59,889 nucleotides of DNA from positions 1 to 59,889 of the forward strand of contig JAXDNJ010000089.1 of the NCBI GenBank assembly GCA_034669505.1, written 5' to 3'. Source of the DNA: JAFASC01 sp034669505. GTDB taxonomy: Bacteria; Pseudomonadota; Alphaproteobacteria; Rhizobiales; Beijerinckiaceae. Both the position numbers and the translations under genes were made by a program. Below are positions 33,486 to 42,170 of the stretch, piece by piece. Under the pieces are notes generated by a model. That model was not told the origin of the DNA. It saw only the letters and a list, made by a program, of their open reading frames with translations, and ran no database searches. Numbering within the stretch: position 1 is the first letter of the stretch; each line of letters starts with the position of its first letter.

Positions 33486-34285
33486 GCGATCGGGTTTTCA
33501 TGCAGCATGACGGCTTCGACACCGTCGTCGGCAAGGCGCGGATAGCGCTTCAGGACGAGCGGATCGTGGCCGGGGACGATGCGGCGCTCGTCGCCGGCCA
33601 ATCCGGCCAGTTTCTTCCAGCTTTCCATCATCGCGGCGATATCGACGACGACCGGAAACGGATTTTGCCGTTGCATGTTGGCGTAAAAATGCGCCGCGTC
33701 GGACGCGAGCACGACCGGCCCACGCGCCGTCTCGACACGCACGCATTGCAGGCCGCGCGTGTGGCCGGGCACATGATGCAGCGAGATGCCCGGCGCGATC
33801 TCCGCCTCGCCGTCGATAAAATTGACACGCCCGGCATAGACGCGGCGCACCATCGTTACGACGTCTTCGACCTCGAAGGGATAGCGCAGCCGGGGATGGC
33901 ACATGCAGCGCCCCGTCGCGAAAGCCATCTCTGTGTCCTGCAGATGAAGCCGCGCGCTTGGAAAGGCGCCGAGATTGCCGGCGTGGTCGTAATGCAGGTG
34001 AGTGATAACGACGTCGCGAACTTGCTCCGGATCAACGCCGATCGCGCGCACCGCGTCGACCGGATGCGTGAGCAGCGTGCGGCCTCGCGCCGCGGCTGCG
34101 GGATAGTCGAAGCCGGTGTCGACGACGATTGTTCTTTCCCCGCTGCGCACAACCCAGACGAAATAATCGATCGGCATCGGATAATCATGTGGGTCTTCAC
34201 CGGCACCCGCCGGGTAGAGGAAATTCTCCGAAGCAGGTCTCTCATGCGTCGCGTAGCGAAGCGCGATGATCTCGTATGGGCTCAT
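33482..34285 (-). CDS. Metallo-beta-lactamase-fold hydrolase (lactonase-like)
   Basis: A 267-residue protein with the metal-binding motif THLHYDHAGNL (H96, H98, D100, H101), a later histidine in HHVPGHTRG and aspartate in LASDAAHFY. This is the N-acyl homoserine lactonase-like group, but in this setting a catabolic lactone or thioester hydrolase is as likely as a quorum-quenching enzyme. Its ATG overlaps the stop of the preceding dehydrogenase (ATGA). Last gene of the long leftward run. No signal peptide, so cytosolic. Confidence 0.78.
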   Translation of the reverse strand: MSPYEIIALRYATHERPASENFLYPAGAGEDPHDYPMPIDYFVWVVRSGERTIVVDTGFDYPAAAARGRTLLTHPVDAVRAIGVDPEQVRDVVITHLHYDHAGNLGAFPSARLHLQDTEMAFATGRCMCHPRLRYPFEVEDVVTMVRRVYAGRVNFIDGEAEIAPGISLHHVPGHTRGLQCVRVETARGPVVLASDAAHFYANMQRQNPFPVVVDIAAMMESWKKLAGLAGDERRIVPGHDPLVLKRYPRLADDGVEAVMLHENPIA

Positions 34286-35190
34286 GACCCGCGCTTGCCC
34301 GCCGCCACGAATTCATCGATCGCGGTGTGATCCGCCTGCGGTCCGAGCGCCGCAAGCGCTGCGTCCCACAGCGCCGCCACTTCCGCGGAGAACGGCGCCG
34401 CTACGCCGAGATGGCGCGCGAGGTCGTCGGCGGTGCGCAGATCTTTCGCCATGAGGCCAAGGGAAAAACCGGAGGCATAATTTTTCGGGATGACGAACGG
34501 CTTCAGTTTTACCTCCGTCGAATTGTTGCGGCCGGTAGAGACGTTGAGGATGTCGGTCATCAGCAGCGGATCGAGCCCAAATTTTTCGCCGATCTGCAAC
34601 GCCTCGCACGCGGCGGTGAGACCGGCGGCCGAGACGTAGTTGTTGAGCGCCTTCATTGCATGGCCGGAGCCGACCATGCCCGTCGCGAAGATCGATTTGC
34701 CCATCGCCTCGAGAAGCGGGCGCACTTTCGCAATCACCTCCGCCGCGCCGCCGGCCATGATTGCAAGCGAGCCATCGAGCGCCCGCTTGACCCCGCCGGA
34801 GACCGGCGCATCGATGAGATGAATGCCGCGTGCCGCAAGTTCTCCCGCGAGCTCGCGCGTGCCGACCGGCGAGGATGAGCTCATATCGACGACGGTCGCC
34901 TCGTTGGCGAGGCGCGACACAAGCGGTTCGCCCCCGAGAAGCGCCGCCCGTACGGCCTTGCCGTCCGGCAGCATCGTGATGAGCACGTCGGCGGCCTCTG
35001 CGGCTTCGGCCGCAGTCGACGCGGCGACCCCGCCGGCTTGCGCGAACGCTCCGCGCGCGGCCTCGACCGGATCGAATCCGATAACAGGCGCGCCTGCTTC
35101 GTGCAGCCGCCGCGCCATCGGCAGCCCCATCTTGCCGAGGCCGAGAAACGCCACACGCTTGTAGCTCGATAAGGTACCGCTCTTTGTCAT
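34282..35190 (-). CDS. NAD(P)-dependent beta-hydroxyacid dehydrogenase (3-hydroxyisobutyrate type)
   Basis: A 302-residue protein with the Rossmann start VAFLGLGKMGLPMARRLHEAG, the substrate-binding segment DAPVSGGVKRALDGSLAIMAGG, and the catalytic lysine region MKALNNYVSAAG. Family members oxidise 3-hydroxyisobutyrate, tartronate semialdehyde and related beta-hydroxyacids. It begins three bases after the carboxymuconolactone-decarboxylase-like gene, inside the catabolic operon, so it should act on a hydroxyacid from the same route. Confidence 0.83.
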   Translation of the reverse strand: MTKSGTLSSYKRVAFLGLGKMGLPMARRLHEAGAPVIGFDPVEAARGAFAQAGGVAASTAAEAAEAADVLITMLPDGKAVRAALLGGEPLVSRLANEATVVDMSSSSPVGTRELAGELAARGIHLIDAPVSGGVKRALDGSLAIMAGGAAEVIAKVRPLLEAMGKSIFATGMVGSGHAMKALNNYVSAAGLTAACEALQIGEKFGLDPLLMTDILNVSTGRNNSTEVKLKPFVIPKNYASGFSLGLMAKDLRTADDLARHLGVAAPFSAEVAALWDAALAALGPQADHTAIDEFVAAGKRGS

Positions 35191-35193
35191 GCG

Positions 35194-35586
35194 CTACTTC
35201 GCCGGAATCGCGCCTTCGGCGATCAACACTTCATGTGCGGCTTTGAACGCGTCGAGCCCGGCGGGGATGCCGCAGTAAACCGTCGCGTGTAGAAGTATCT
35301 CCTTGATCTCCTCGACCGACACTCCGTTCGCGAGCGCACCTTTCACATGCAGTCTCAGCTCCGCCGGCTTGCCGAGCGCGGTCAGCATCGCAAGATTGAG
35401 CATGCTGCGCGTCTTGCGCTCGAGCCCCGGACGCGTCCAGGCATAGCCCCAGCACCATTCCGTCGTGATCTCCTGGAAGGCCATCATGAAGTCGTCGGCT
35501 TTGGCGAGACTGCCGTCGACATAATCGGCGCCAAGGACGGCACGCCGCACTTCGAGGCCTTTGTTGAACTGATCGCTGCCTTTCAT
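35194..35586 (-). CDS. Carboxymuconolactone decarboxylase-family protein
   Basis: A 130-residue all-helical protein like PcaC: FNKGLEVRRAVLGADYV at the start, LERKTRSMLNLAMLTALGKPAELRLHVKGALANG in the middle, and ATVYCGIPAGLDAFKAAHEV near the end. PcaC decarboxylates 4-carboxymuconolactone, but no other protocatechuate genes are here, so a different decarboxylation or a thiol-dependent role is possible. Part of the leftward operon. Confidence 0.8.
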   Translation of the reverse strand: MKGSDQFNKGLEVRRAVLGADYVDGSLAKADDFMMAFQEITTEWCWGYAWTRPGLERKTRSMLNLAMLTALGKPAELRLHVKGALANGVSVEEIKEILLHATVYCGIPAGLDAFKAAHEVLIAEGAIPAK

Positions 35587-35637
35587 GCCGCTTCCTCCTA
35601 ACCGAGCCTACGAACCATCGCTGGATCTGACAACCAT

Positions 35638-36366
35638 TCATATTCCAAGATATGCTTCGCGTATGCGGGGATGGTCGCGCAGCATATCCGCGCTGCCCTC
35701 GAGTGCGACCCGGCCAGATTCGAGAACGATGCCGCGGGTGGCGAGAGACAGAGCGAGCGCGGCGTTTTGCTCGACTAGCAGGATGGCCGTTCCGCGCGCA
35801 TGAATTTCGGTGAGGGTGCGATGCAGCTCCTCAACGATCATCGGCGCGAGGCCGTGGCTCGGCTCGTCGAGCATGAGCAGCCGCGGACGCAGCATGAGGG
35901 CGCGCCCGATCGCGACCATCTGCTGCTCGCCGCCGGACATGGAGCCCGCGCGCTGCGCGCGCCGCTCTTGAAGCCGCGGGAAAAGGGCGAAGACTTCATC
36001 CAAGCGAGCTTCTATGCCGGCCCCACGGCGATGCGCGAAGGCGCCGATGAGGAGATTGTCCGCGACATTCATGTCGGGAAATACGTGCCGGCCTTCGGGC
36101 ACGTGCGCGATACCGAGCCGCGGCACCTCGTGGGCCGCAAGCGGCAACAGATCATGTCCGTCGAATTCGATGCTGCCGGACACGCGCGGCACCAGCCGTG
36201 AGATCGCGCGAAGCAGCGTGCTCTTGCCTGCCGTGTTCGCACCGATGATGCAGACGAAGTCACCGAAAGCGACGTGCAGCGAAATGCCCTGCAGCACGTC
36301 CGCGTCCGTATAGCCGGCCCGTAAATTCGCGACGCTGAGCAGCGGCGAGCTTGCTTCAGAGGGCAT
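35638..36366 (-). CDS. livF: Liv-type ABC importer ATPase (LivF family)
   Basis: A 242-residue ATPase: Walker A GANTAGKST, signature MSGGEQQM, Walker B LLMLDEPSHGLAP, and the LivF-type H-loop region LLVEQNAALAL. The threonine in Walker A (GANTAGKST, usually GANGAGKST) still fits the GxxxxGKS rule. The chosen ATG overlaps the livG end by 11 bases; a TTG four codons earlier is the alternative. Second ATPase of the importer in the catabolic operon. Confidence 0.9.
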   Translation of the reverse strand: MPSEASSPLLSVANLRAGYTDADVLQGISLHVAFGDFVCIIGANTAGKSTLLRAISRLVPRVSGSIEFDGHDLLPLAAHEVPRLGIAHVPEGRHVFPDMNVADNLLIGAFAHRRGAGIEARLDEVFALFPRLQERRAQRAGSMSGGEQQMVAIGRALMLRPRLLMLDEPSHGLAPMIVEELHRTLTEIHARGTAILLVEQNAALALSLATRGIVLESGRVALEGSADMLRDHPRIREAYLGI

Positions 36367-37084
36367 GTTCGCGGCCAAGATAGGCTTCGACCACAGCCGG
36401 ATGCCGCGCGATCTCGGCGGGCGATCCCTCCGCGAGAAGACGCCCGAAACTCAAGGCGGCGATGCGATCGCAGAGAGTCATGATTGTGCCCATGTGGTGC
36501 TCGATGACGATCAGCGTCAGCCCGTCGTCACGCAGCGCGCGGATCAAGCCGATCATGTCGCGCTTCTCCGCGGCATTCAGCGCCGCCATCACTTCGTCGA
36601 GAAGCAGCAGCTTCGGCCGCGTCGCCAGCGCACGCGCGACTTCGACCCGCGCGCGTTCGGGAAAGGAGAGGTCGCTGGCGCGCTTGTCGGCGATAGGACC
36701 CAATCCGACGCGCTCAAGGCAGCTGCGCGCGGCAATACGCGCCGATGCCAGGCCGTGGCGGAGCAGTCCGCCGACCAGCACGTTGTCGAGAACGCTCATC
36801 TCCGGGAAGAGCGCAACGTTCTGAAAGGTCTTCGTCAATCCAAGCGCCGCGATGCGGTGTGGCTTCAGGCCGCCGAGGTCGACGTCCTCGAGGCGGATGG
36901 TGCCAGCGTCAGTCCGATGCAGCCCGACGAGCGCGCTGAACAGCGTGGTTTTGCCGGCTCCGTTCGGTCCGATCAGGCCGAATATCTCGCCACGATTGAC
37001 CTGGAGCGAGACGTCGTCCAGCGCGCGCAATCCGCCAAACCGCTTCGACAGATGCGAAACTGCAAGCATCGGCGCGTCGCTCAC
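36356..37084 (-). CDS. livG: Liv-type ABC importer ATPase (LivG family)
   Basis: A 242-residue ATPase with Walker A GPNGAGKTT, the degenerate signature LSFPERARVE typical of LivG, LLLDEVMAAL as Walker B, and a C-terminal PAVVEAYLG, also typical. GTG overlaps the livM stop (GTGA), giving coupled translation; an ATG five codons later is possible. The longer open frame up to 37804 is antiphase to livM and was rejected. Confidence 0.9.
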   Translation of the reverse strand: MSDAPMLAVSHLSKRFGGLRALDDVSLQVNRGEIFGLIGPNGAGKTTLFSALVGLHRTDAGTIRLEDVDLGGLKPHRIAALGLTKTFQNVALFPEMSVLDNVLVGGLLRHGLASARIAARSCLERVGLGPIADKRASDLSFPERARVEVARALATRPKLLLLDEVMAALNAAEKRDMIGLIRALRDDGLTLIVIEHHMGTIMTLCDRIAALSFGRLLAEGSPAEIARHPAVVEAYLGREHAL

Positions 37085-38049
37085 GACGGGGTCCGCCGGC
37101 GCTTCCGCAGTCCCGCCAGCGCGACGAGTCCACGGGGTTCGATGAGAATAACGGTAATAAGGAGCAGGCCGTAAATGAGACCGGAAAGTCCCGCAGCCTG
37201 GGAAGCGAAGGCAAAATTCGCGCCCTCTTCCAAGGGAATGATGACGAGCGCTCCGATGATCGGACCGATCGCGACGCCCGCGCCTCCCAGTATGGCGATC
37301 AGCGCCACACGAATGGAGATAGGTGCGAGGCCGAACACTGTGTCGGGATCGAAAAAGAACGTGAGTTGCGCGTAAAGGGTGCCAAGCGCCGCAATCAGCG
37401 CACCGGAGATCGTCGCGGCCAATATCTTTGTGCGGGCGGAGTCGACGCCGATGACTTCCGCGGCCGCAATATTTTCGCGGATGGCGCGCAGACGGTAACC
37501 GAATGCAGAGCGCTGAATCGCAACGAACACCGCCGTCACGATGACGAGTGCACATAAGGCGAGGTAATAATGCGGGCGCGTGCTCTTGAAGTTGAGCATC
37601 CACCAACTGTCCTGCCCGAACGGCACGGAGACGCCGCCCGGTCCGCCGGTCAGGCCGGCCCAGGTATTTGCGATGACGCGCATCACCTCGCCAAAGGCGA
37701 GCGTGGCCAATGCGAAATAATGGCCGCTGAGCCGCATCGTCGGCAGGCTCAGCAGCGCGGCCGCCGTGCCTCCAAATATCGCGGCGACGCCCATGCCGAG
37801 CCACGGCGACAAACCGGCATGGATGAGAAGCAGGGTCGACGCGTAAGCGCCGGTACCGAAAAACGCGGCGTGCCCCAACGACATCTGATTCGCGAGCCCA
37901 CCGACGATATTCCAGCTTTGCGCCATCGCGGCAAACAGGAATATCAACGCAAAAACGCGAATGGCGTAACCCTGTGGATCGAGGCCGAGGGGCAGCAACA
38001 CCGCGACAAGCAGAATGCCGAGAGCGATAGCGGCACCGCGCAGGTTCAA
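37081..38049 (-). CDS. livM: Branched-chain-type ABC permease (LivM family)
   Basis: A 322-residue polytopic protein with SWNIVGGLANQMSLGHAAFFG near residue 45 and GGAGVAIGPIIGALVI near the end, as in LivM. It has about nine membrane spans and ends in a basic tail. The TTG start overlaps the livH stop (TTGA). Belongs with the LivH, LivJ and two ATPases in this operon; the substrate is probably the organic acid that the CoA ligase and dehydrogenases then use. Confidence 0.88.
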   Translation of the reverse strand: MNLRGAAIALGILLVAVLLPLGLDPQGYAIRVFALIFLFAAMAQSWNIVGGLANQMSLGHAAFFGTGAYASTLLLIHAGLSPWLGMGVAAIFGGTAAALLSLPTMRLSGHYFALATLAFGEVMRVIANTWAGLTGGPGGVSVPFGQDSWWMLNFKSTRPHYYLALCALVIVTAVFVAIQRSAFGYRLRAIRENIAAAEVIGVDSARTKILAATISGALIAALGTLYAQLTFFFDPDTVFGLAPISIRVALIAILGGAGVAIGPIIGALVIIPLEEGANFAFASQAAGLSGLIYGLLLITVILIEPRGLVALAGLRKRRRTPS

Positions 38050-38909
38050 CGCCGCGTTCCGAGCAGGCCTTCGGGCCGCAGCGCGAGCACGGCTATGAAG
38101 ACGATGAACAATACGAGATTCTGCAACTGCACCGGCAGAATCAGACCGGAGAGAGATTGAATGAGACCGACGCTGAAGCCTCCGGCGATTGCGCCGAGAA
38201 TGCTGCCGAGGCCGCCCAAGACGACGACGGTAAACATCAAAACCACGAACTGCTCGCCGACGGTCGGATAGACGGTCAGATAAGGAAGGACGACGGCGCC
38301 GCCGAACGCGGTCATGCCGACGCCTAGGCCGAAAGCCAGGCGGTGCATATGTTGCGCATCGATGCCCACCAATTGCGCCGCCATCGGGTCCTGCGCCGTC
38401 GCCCGCATGGCGCGGCCGAACCAGCTCCTGCGCAGAAAGGCCCACAGCGCAAACCCAGAGGCAACGGACGCTACGAAGGCGGCGAGATAAGGCACGCTGA
38501 TATAAAGCGGGCCGAGCCGCAGCGCCGAGGCCTGATATGGCGTTGCAACCGAACGGAACGATGAGCCGAAAGTGAGCAACGCGGCGTTCTGCAGCACGAT
38601 CAGCAAACCGACGGTCAGGAACACCTGCGCGACGGGCGGCGCGCGCATGACACGGCGCAGCAGCAGCGCCTGAACTGCCATGCCCAGCACGCCGACGACG
38701 ACAAACGCGGCGGGCGCGGCGATCAACGGATCAAGCCCGAGCCACGCCCAAGCAAAATAAGCGACGAACATGCCGAGCATCAGGAACTCGGCCTGAGCGA
38801 AATTCACGATGCCCATCACGCCGAAGACCAGCGTCAGGCCGATCGAGATCACGGCATAAACGCCGCCGATCATCAACCCGTCGAGCGCCGCCTGCAGGAA
38901 GGCGAGCAT
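38046..38909 (-). CDS. livH: Branched-chain-type ABC permease (LivH family)
   Basis: A 287-residue membrane protein with VISIGLTLVFGVMGIVNFAQ at 20-39, the conserved GGLGSILGAIAGG loop at about 232-244, and the terminal RPEGLLGTRR. It follows the binding-protein gene by 24 bases. Pairs with LivM to form the channel. Confidence 0.9.
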   Translation of the reverse strand: MLAFLQAALDGLMIGGVYAVISIGLTLVFGVMGIVNFAQAEFLMLGMFVAYFAWAWLGLDPLIAAPAAFVVVGVLGMAVQALLLRRVMRAPPVAQVFLTVGLLIVLQNAALLTFGSSFRSVATPYQASALRLGPLYISVPYLAAFVASVASGFALWAFLRRSWFGRAMRATAQDPMAAQLVGIDAQHMHRLAFGLGVGMTAFGGAVVLPYLTVYPTVGEQFVVLMFTVVVLGGLGSILGAIAGGFSVGLIQSLSGLILPVQLQNLVLFIVFIAVLALRPEGLLGTRR

Positions 38910-38933
38910 CGGCGAACGCCGGGGGGCCGCGAC

Positions 38934-40160
38934 CTAAGCTTTCCAGACCGGCTTCGCCTTCGCGATGTTGTCCGGCCAAACAGTGACGAGTTCCCTGTTG
39001 CGCCACTGCACCATCAGCGGCACGGACAGCGTATTGAGGCCGGTCTCGTCGAACTGCACCGCGCTGCCGGTCATTCCCCGCGTCCAGCCGCCCTCGAAGC
39101 GTGTTCCGTGTAACGCGTCGCGTAGCGCCGCAGGGTCGGTTTTGCCGATCTTCTCGATCGCCTGGACGAGAACGTCGAGACAGACCGCGTGTTCGAACGC
39201 TTCATGCACCATGAAATAGCCGTAGCGTTCGCGGAACGCTTTGGTCAGATCGGGCGCGAGATCGTAATTCGACGGCGAGATCGACAGAATGCCCTCGGCA
39301 TATTCGCCCAACGCCTTTTCGAAATCGGGAATGACATAGCCGGCTGCGCCGCCAATCGCCGGGATGCCGATTCCCTGCTGCCGCATGACGCGAATGATCT
39401 GCAAACTGTCATTGAGATAGGAAACCGGGAAGACCGCCTGCGCACCCGAGGCGCGAAGCTTGTTGATGAGTGGAGTGACGTCGGTAATGCCGAGAGGATA
39501 GGCGTCATCCATGACGAGTTGCACAGCGGTTTTTTTCGCGCCATTGCGCAACCCGACCGCCTGGGAGGTGCCGTAGGCGGTGTCCTCGTACATGATGGCG
39601 ACGCGTTCGAGCTTGGTGCCCGCGGCTTGGGCAATCGCAACCGTATCCTCGAACTGCGCAGCGCCGATCGCCGACGCTTTGGCCACCACCTGGAAAATGT
39701 TCTTGAAGCCGCGCCCGGTGATCTGATCGGCAAAGGACATCGTGAGGAGCGGGATGTCGCGCCGCTCCGTAACCTCGGAGATGGCAATTGTCAGCGAAGA
39801 AACGAACGCGCCCAAAATCGCTGTCACCCTGTTTTGCGTGACGAGGCGCTGCGCGACCGTCGCCGCAGTCGTCGGCGTGGAGGTCGCGTCGGCGACGACG
39901 AGCTCAATTTTGGCACCGCCCAGCGCTTTGATGCCGCCGGCTCTGTTGATCTGATCGGCGGCGAGCTCAATCCCGTTGCGGGAGTTGATGCCGAACTGCG
40001 CATTGGCACCGGACAGAGGCAGCACGACGCCGATATTGACAATGTCGGCTGCATACGCGCTGCGCAGAACAAAAGGTGCGGCGATGGCGCCGCCGACTAT
40101 GCCAAGGGTTCCACGGCGTGTAGGTTTCAGACTTCCCGCAGCTTCTCGCTGAATCGTCAT
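38934..40160 (-). CDS. Periplasmic substrate-binding protein, Liv family
   Basis: A 408-residue protein with a twin-arginine-like signal (TRRGTLGIVGGAIAAPFVLRS) ending near AYA at about residue 37, then the type I binding fold (IVNIGVVLPLSGANAQFGIN and AADQINRAGGIKALGG). GGGAGGACG precedes the ATG. It delivers substrate to the adjacent LivHMGF. It is only distantly like the binding protein at 3545-4792, so the two importers probably take up different compounds. Confidence 0.87.
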   Translation of the reverse strand: MTIQREAAGSLKPTRRGTLGIVGGAIAAPFVLRSAYAADIVNIGVVLPLSGANAQFGINSRNGIELAADQINRAGGIKALGGAKIELVVADATSTPTTAATVAQRLVTQNRVTAILGAFVSSLTIAISEVTERRDIPLLTMSFADQITGRGFKNIFQVVAKASAIGAAQFEDTVAIAQAAGTKLERVAIMYEDTAYGTSQAVGLRNGAKKTAVQLVMDDAYPLGITDVTPLINKLRASGAQAVFPVSYLNDSLQIIRVMRQQGIGIPAIGGAAGYVIPDFEKALGEYAEGILSISPSNYDLAPDLTKAFRERYGYFMVHEAFEHAVCLDVLVQAIEKIGKTDPAALRDALHGTRFEGGWTRGMTGSAVQFDETGLNTLSVPLMVQWRNRELVTVWPDNIAKAKPVWKA

Positions 40161-40196
40161 TACGTCCTCCCTATGTTTTGTAGCTTTGTTCTATAG

Positions 40197-40997
40197 TCAG
40201 CTGCCGGTGAATGTCGGCTGCCGCTTGTCGAGGAAGGCGGTCACCGCCTCCTTATGATCTTTTGTCGCATGCGCCAGCGACTGCATTGCCGCCGACAATT
40301 CGAGCAGCGCGGCGAGCGAGGTCTCGCGGCCGCTGCGGATCAGACGCTTGGTCATGCGCACGGCATGCGGCGGGTTCGCGGCAATGCGCTCGGCGAGCGC
40401 GCGGGCTGCGGCCATAAGTTCGGCATCGGGCACGACTTTTGAAACAAGTCCGCAAGCGAGCGCCTCAACCGACCTCACCATGTCGCCGGTAAACGCCATC
40501 TCGCAGGCCTTCGAGAATCCGACGGCGCGCGGCAGCAGCCAGGCACCGCCGTCGCCTGGAATGATGCCGAGTTTGACAAAGCTCTCGGCGAAAATCGCGC
40601 TTGCCGCGGCGATGCGGATGTCGCACATGCAGGCGAGATCGCAGCCCGCGCCGATCGCAGGTCCATTGACCGCGGCGATAACAGGTACTTCGAGGTTGTC
40701 GAACGCAAGCGGAATGCGCTGGATGCCGAGCTTGTAATTGCGCCGCGTCTGCGCCGGCAGATCGGCGCGTGTCTCGCCGGCTTCGAGCATCTTCTTCACG
40801 TTGCCGCCGGACGAGAACGCCGTTCCTGCGCCGGTGAGGATCGCGACGCGGGCGTTCATATCGGCGTTCAGGCGCCCGCAGGCAGCGACCAGGGCCTCGA
40901 TCATCTCCGCACTCGAGATCGCGTTGCGAATCTCGGGCATGTTCATCGTCAGGGTGACGATGCCTCCCTCTTCGGCGTAATCGAGCGGCGTTTGCAT
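40197..40997 (-). CDS. Enoyl-CoA hydratase/isomerase
   Basis: A 266-residue crotonase-fold protein. The oxyanion-hole segments are AFSSGGNVKKM and NGPAIGAGCDLACMCDIRIA; SFVKLGIIPGDGGAWLLPRAVG contains one of the usual catalytic glutamate sites occupied by glycine/aspartate, so hydratase versus isomerase cannot be settled. Lies between the acyl-CoA dehydrogenase and importer genes in the same operon. Confidence 0.87.
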   Translation of the reverse strand: MQTPLDYAEEGGIVTLTMNMPEIRNAISSAEMIEALVAACGRLNADMNARVAILTGAGTAFSSGGNVKKMLEAGETRADLPAQTRRNYKLGIQRIPLAFDNLEVPVIAAVNGPAIGAGCDLACMCDIRIAAASAIFAESFVKLGIIPGDGGAWLLPRAVGFSKACEMAFTGDMVRSVEALACGLVSKVVPDAELMAAARALAERIAANPPHAVRMTKRLIRSGRETSLAALLELSAAMQSLAHATKDHKEAVTAFLDKRQPTFTGS

Positions 40998-41015
40998 GAA
41001 GAGCTCCGATCTTGT

Positions 41016-42170
41016 TCAGCGCAGCCCGAGGCCGCGGGCGATCATCCCGCGCAGGATTTCGCGCGTGCCGCCGCGCAACGTGAACGACGGCGCATGCAGG
41101 ATCGTATGCGCGAGCACGGCGAGGAAATTCTGCGTCGATTGCGTATCCGGCTCCGCCGCAATCAGCATGCGGGCGATTTCCGGAATCTCCTGCTCGAGGG
41201 ACGTGCCGACGTCTTTGACGAGCGCGGCCTGGATCGCCGGATTCTGTCCGGCCTGCAGCATCCCGGCGACGGAGCGCGACAGGCGCCGCAACGTCAGCAC
41301 ATGCGCGACAAGCCGGCCGAGTGCGATTACGGCGCGCTCAGATGGCGCGGCACCGAGGGCACGCGTCAATTCGACGAGCAGGGTGAAGGACGAGAGAAAC
41401 CGCTCCGGGCCGCTACGCTCAAAGGCGAGTTCGCTCGTCACCTGCTCCCAGCCGCTGCCGAGCGAACCCAAAACCGCGTCTTCGGGCAGGAACATGTCGG
41501 TGAACACGACCTCGTTGAAGTGATGCTCGCCGCTGAGATCGAGGATCGGGCGGATGTCGAGGCCGCTATCAATGTTCTTGAGATCGACGAGAAACTGCGT
41601 GAGGCCGGCATGCCGCTGCTCGCTCTTGTCACCGGTGCGGCAGAAAAGGATCATGTAATGCGCGCGGTGCGCGTTCGAGGTCCACACTTTCGTGCCGTTG
41701 ACGAGAAAACCGCCCTGTACCGCGCTCGCACGGGTTCGAACGGAGGCAAGATCGGAGCCCGAATCCGGTTCGCTCATGCCTATGCAAAAATAGCATTCGC
41801 CGGCGGCGATGCGCGGCAGGATGTCGTCCTTTTGCTTGTCGGTCCCGACGCGCAAAAGCAGCGGTCCGCTTTGCCGATCGGCAACCCAATGACCTCCGAC
41901 CGGGGCGCCGGCGGCGAGCATCTCTTCGAGGACGACGTAGCGTTCAAGGGCGGTGCGCTCATGGCCCCCATAGCGCTTCGGCCAAGTCATCCCGATCCAG
42001 CCGCGCGCCCCCATCTTGCGGCTGAACTCCGAGTCGTAGCCGCCCCAGGATCGGCCACGCTGCTGTGGCGTGCGGTTGGCATTTTCTTTGGCAAGGAACG
42101 CACGCACTTCGCCGCGCAAGGTCTCGGCCTGCGGCGAGTGCGGCGGGGTGGCGAAACTCAATGCGTGCAT
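41016..42170 (-). CDS. Acyl-CoA dehydrogenase, large-type partner
   Basis: A 384-residue flavin-dependent dehydrogenase: CFIGMSEPDSGSDLASVRT-like loop for FAD and substrate, VNGTKVWTSNAH, and C-terminal LRGGTREILRGMIARGLG. At the position where medium-chain enzymes carry the catalytic glutamate (YEGT) this protein has a glycine (RGGT). It overlaps the CoA-ligase gene by 13 bases, and a second, shorter dehydrogenase begins the operon, so the two may form a heteromer. Confidence 0.87.
   Translation of the reverse strand: MHALSFATPPHSPQAETLRGEVRAFLAKENANRTPQQRGRSWGGYDSEFSRKMGARGWIGMTWPKRYGGHERTALERYVVLEEMLAAGAPVGGHWVADRQSGPLLLRVGTDKQKDDILPRIAAGECYFCIGMSEPDSGSDLASVRTRASAVQGGFLVNGTKVWTSNAHRAHYMILFCRTGDKSEQRHAGLTQFLVDLKNIDSGLDIRPILDLSGEHHFNEVVFTDMFLPEDAVLGSLGSGWEQVTSELAFERSGPERFLSSFTLLVELTRALGAAPSERAVIALGRLVAHVLTLRRLSRSVAGMLQAGQNPAIQAALVKDVGTSLEQEIPEIARMLIAAEPDTQSTQNFLAVLAHTILHAPSFTLRGGTREILRGMIARGLGLR

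Noticed and set aside
36356..37804. One 482-codon leftward open frame
   Set aside because: LivG occupies only the last 242 codons; the earlier part is a shadow of livM.
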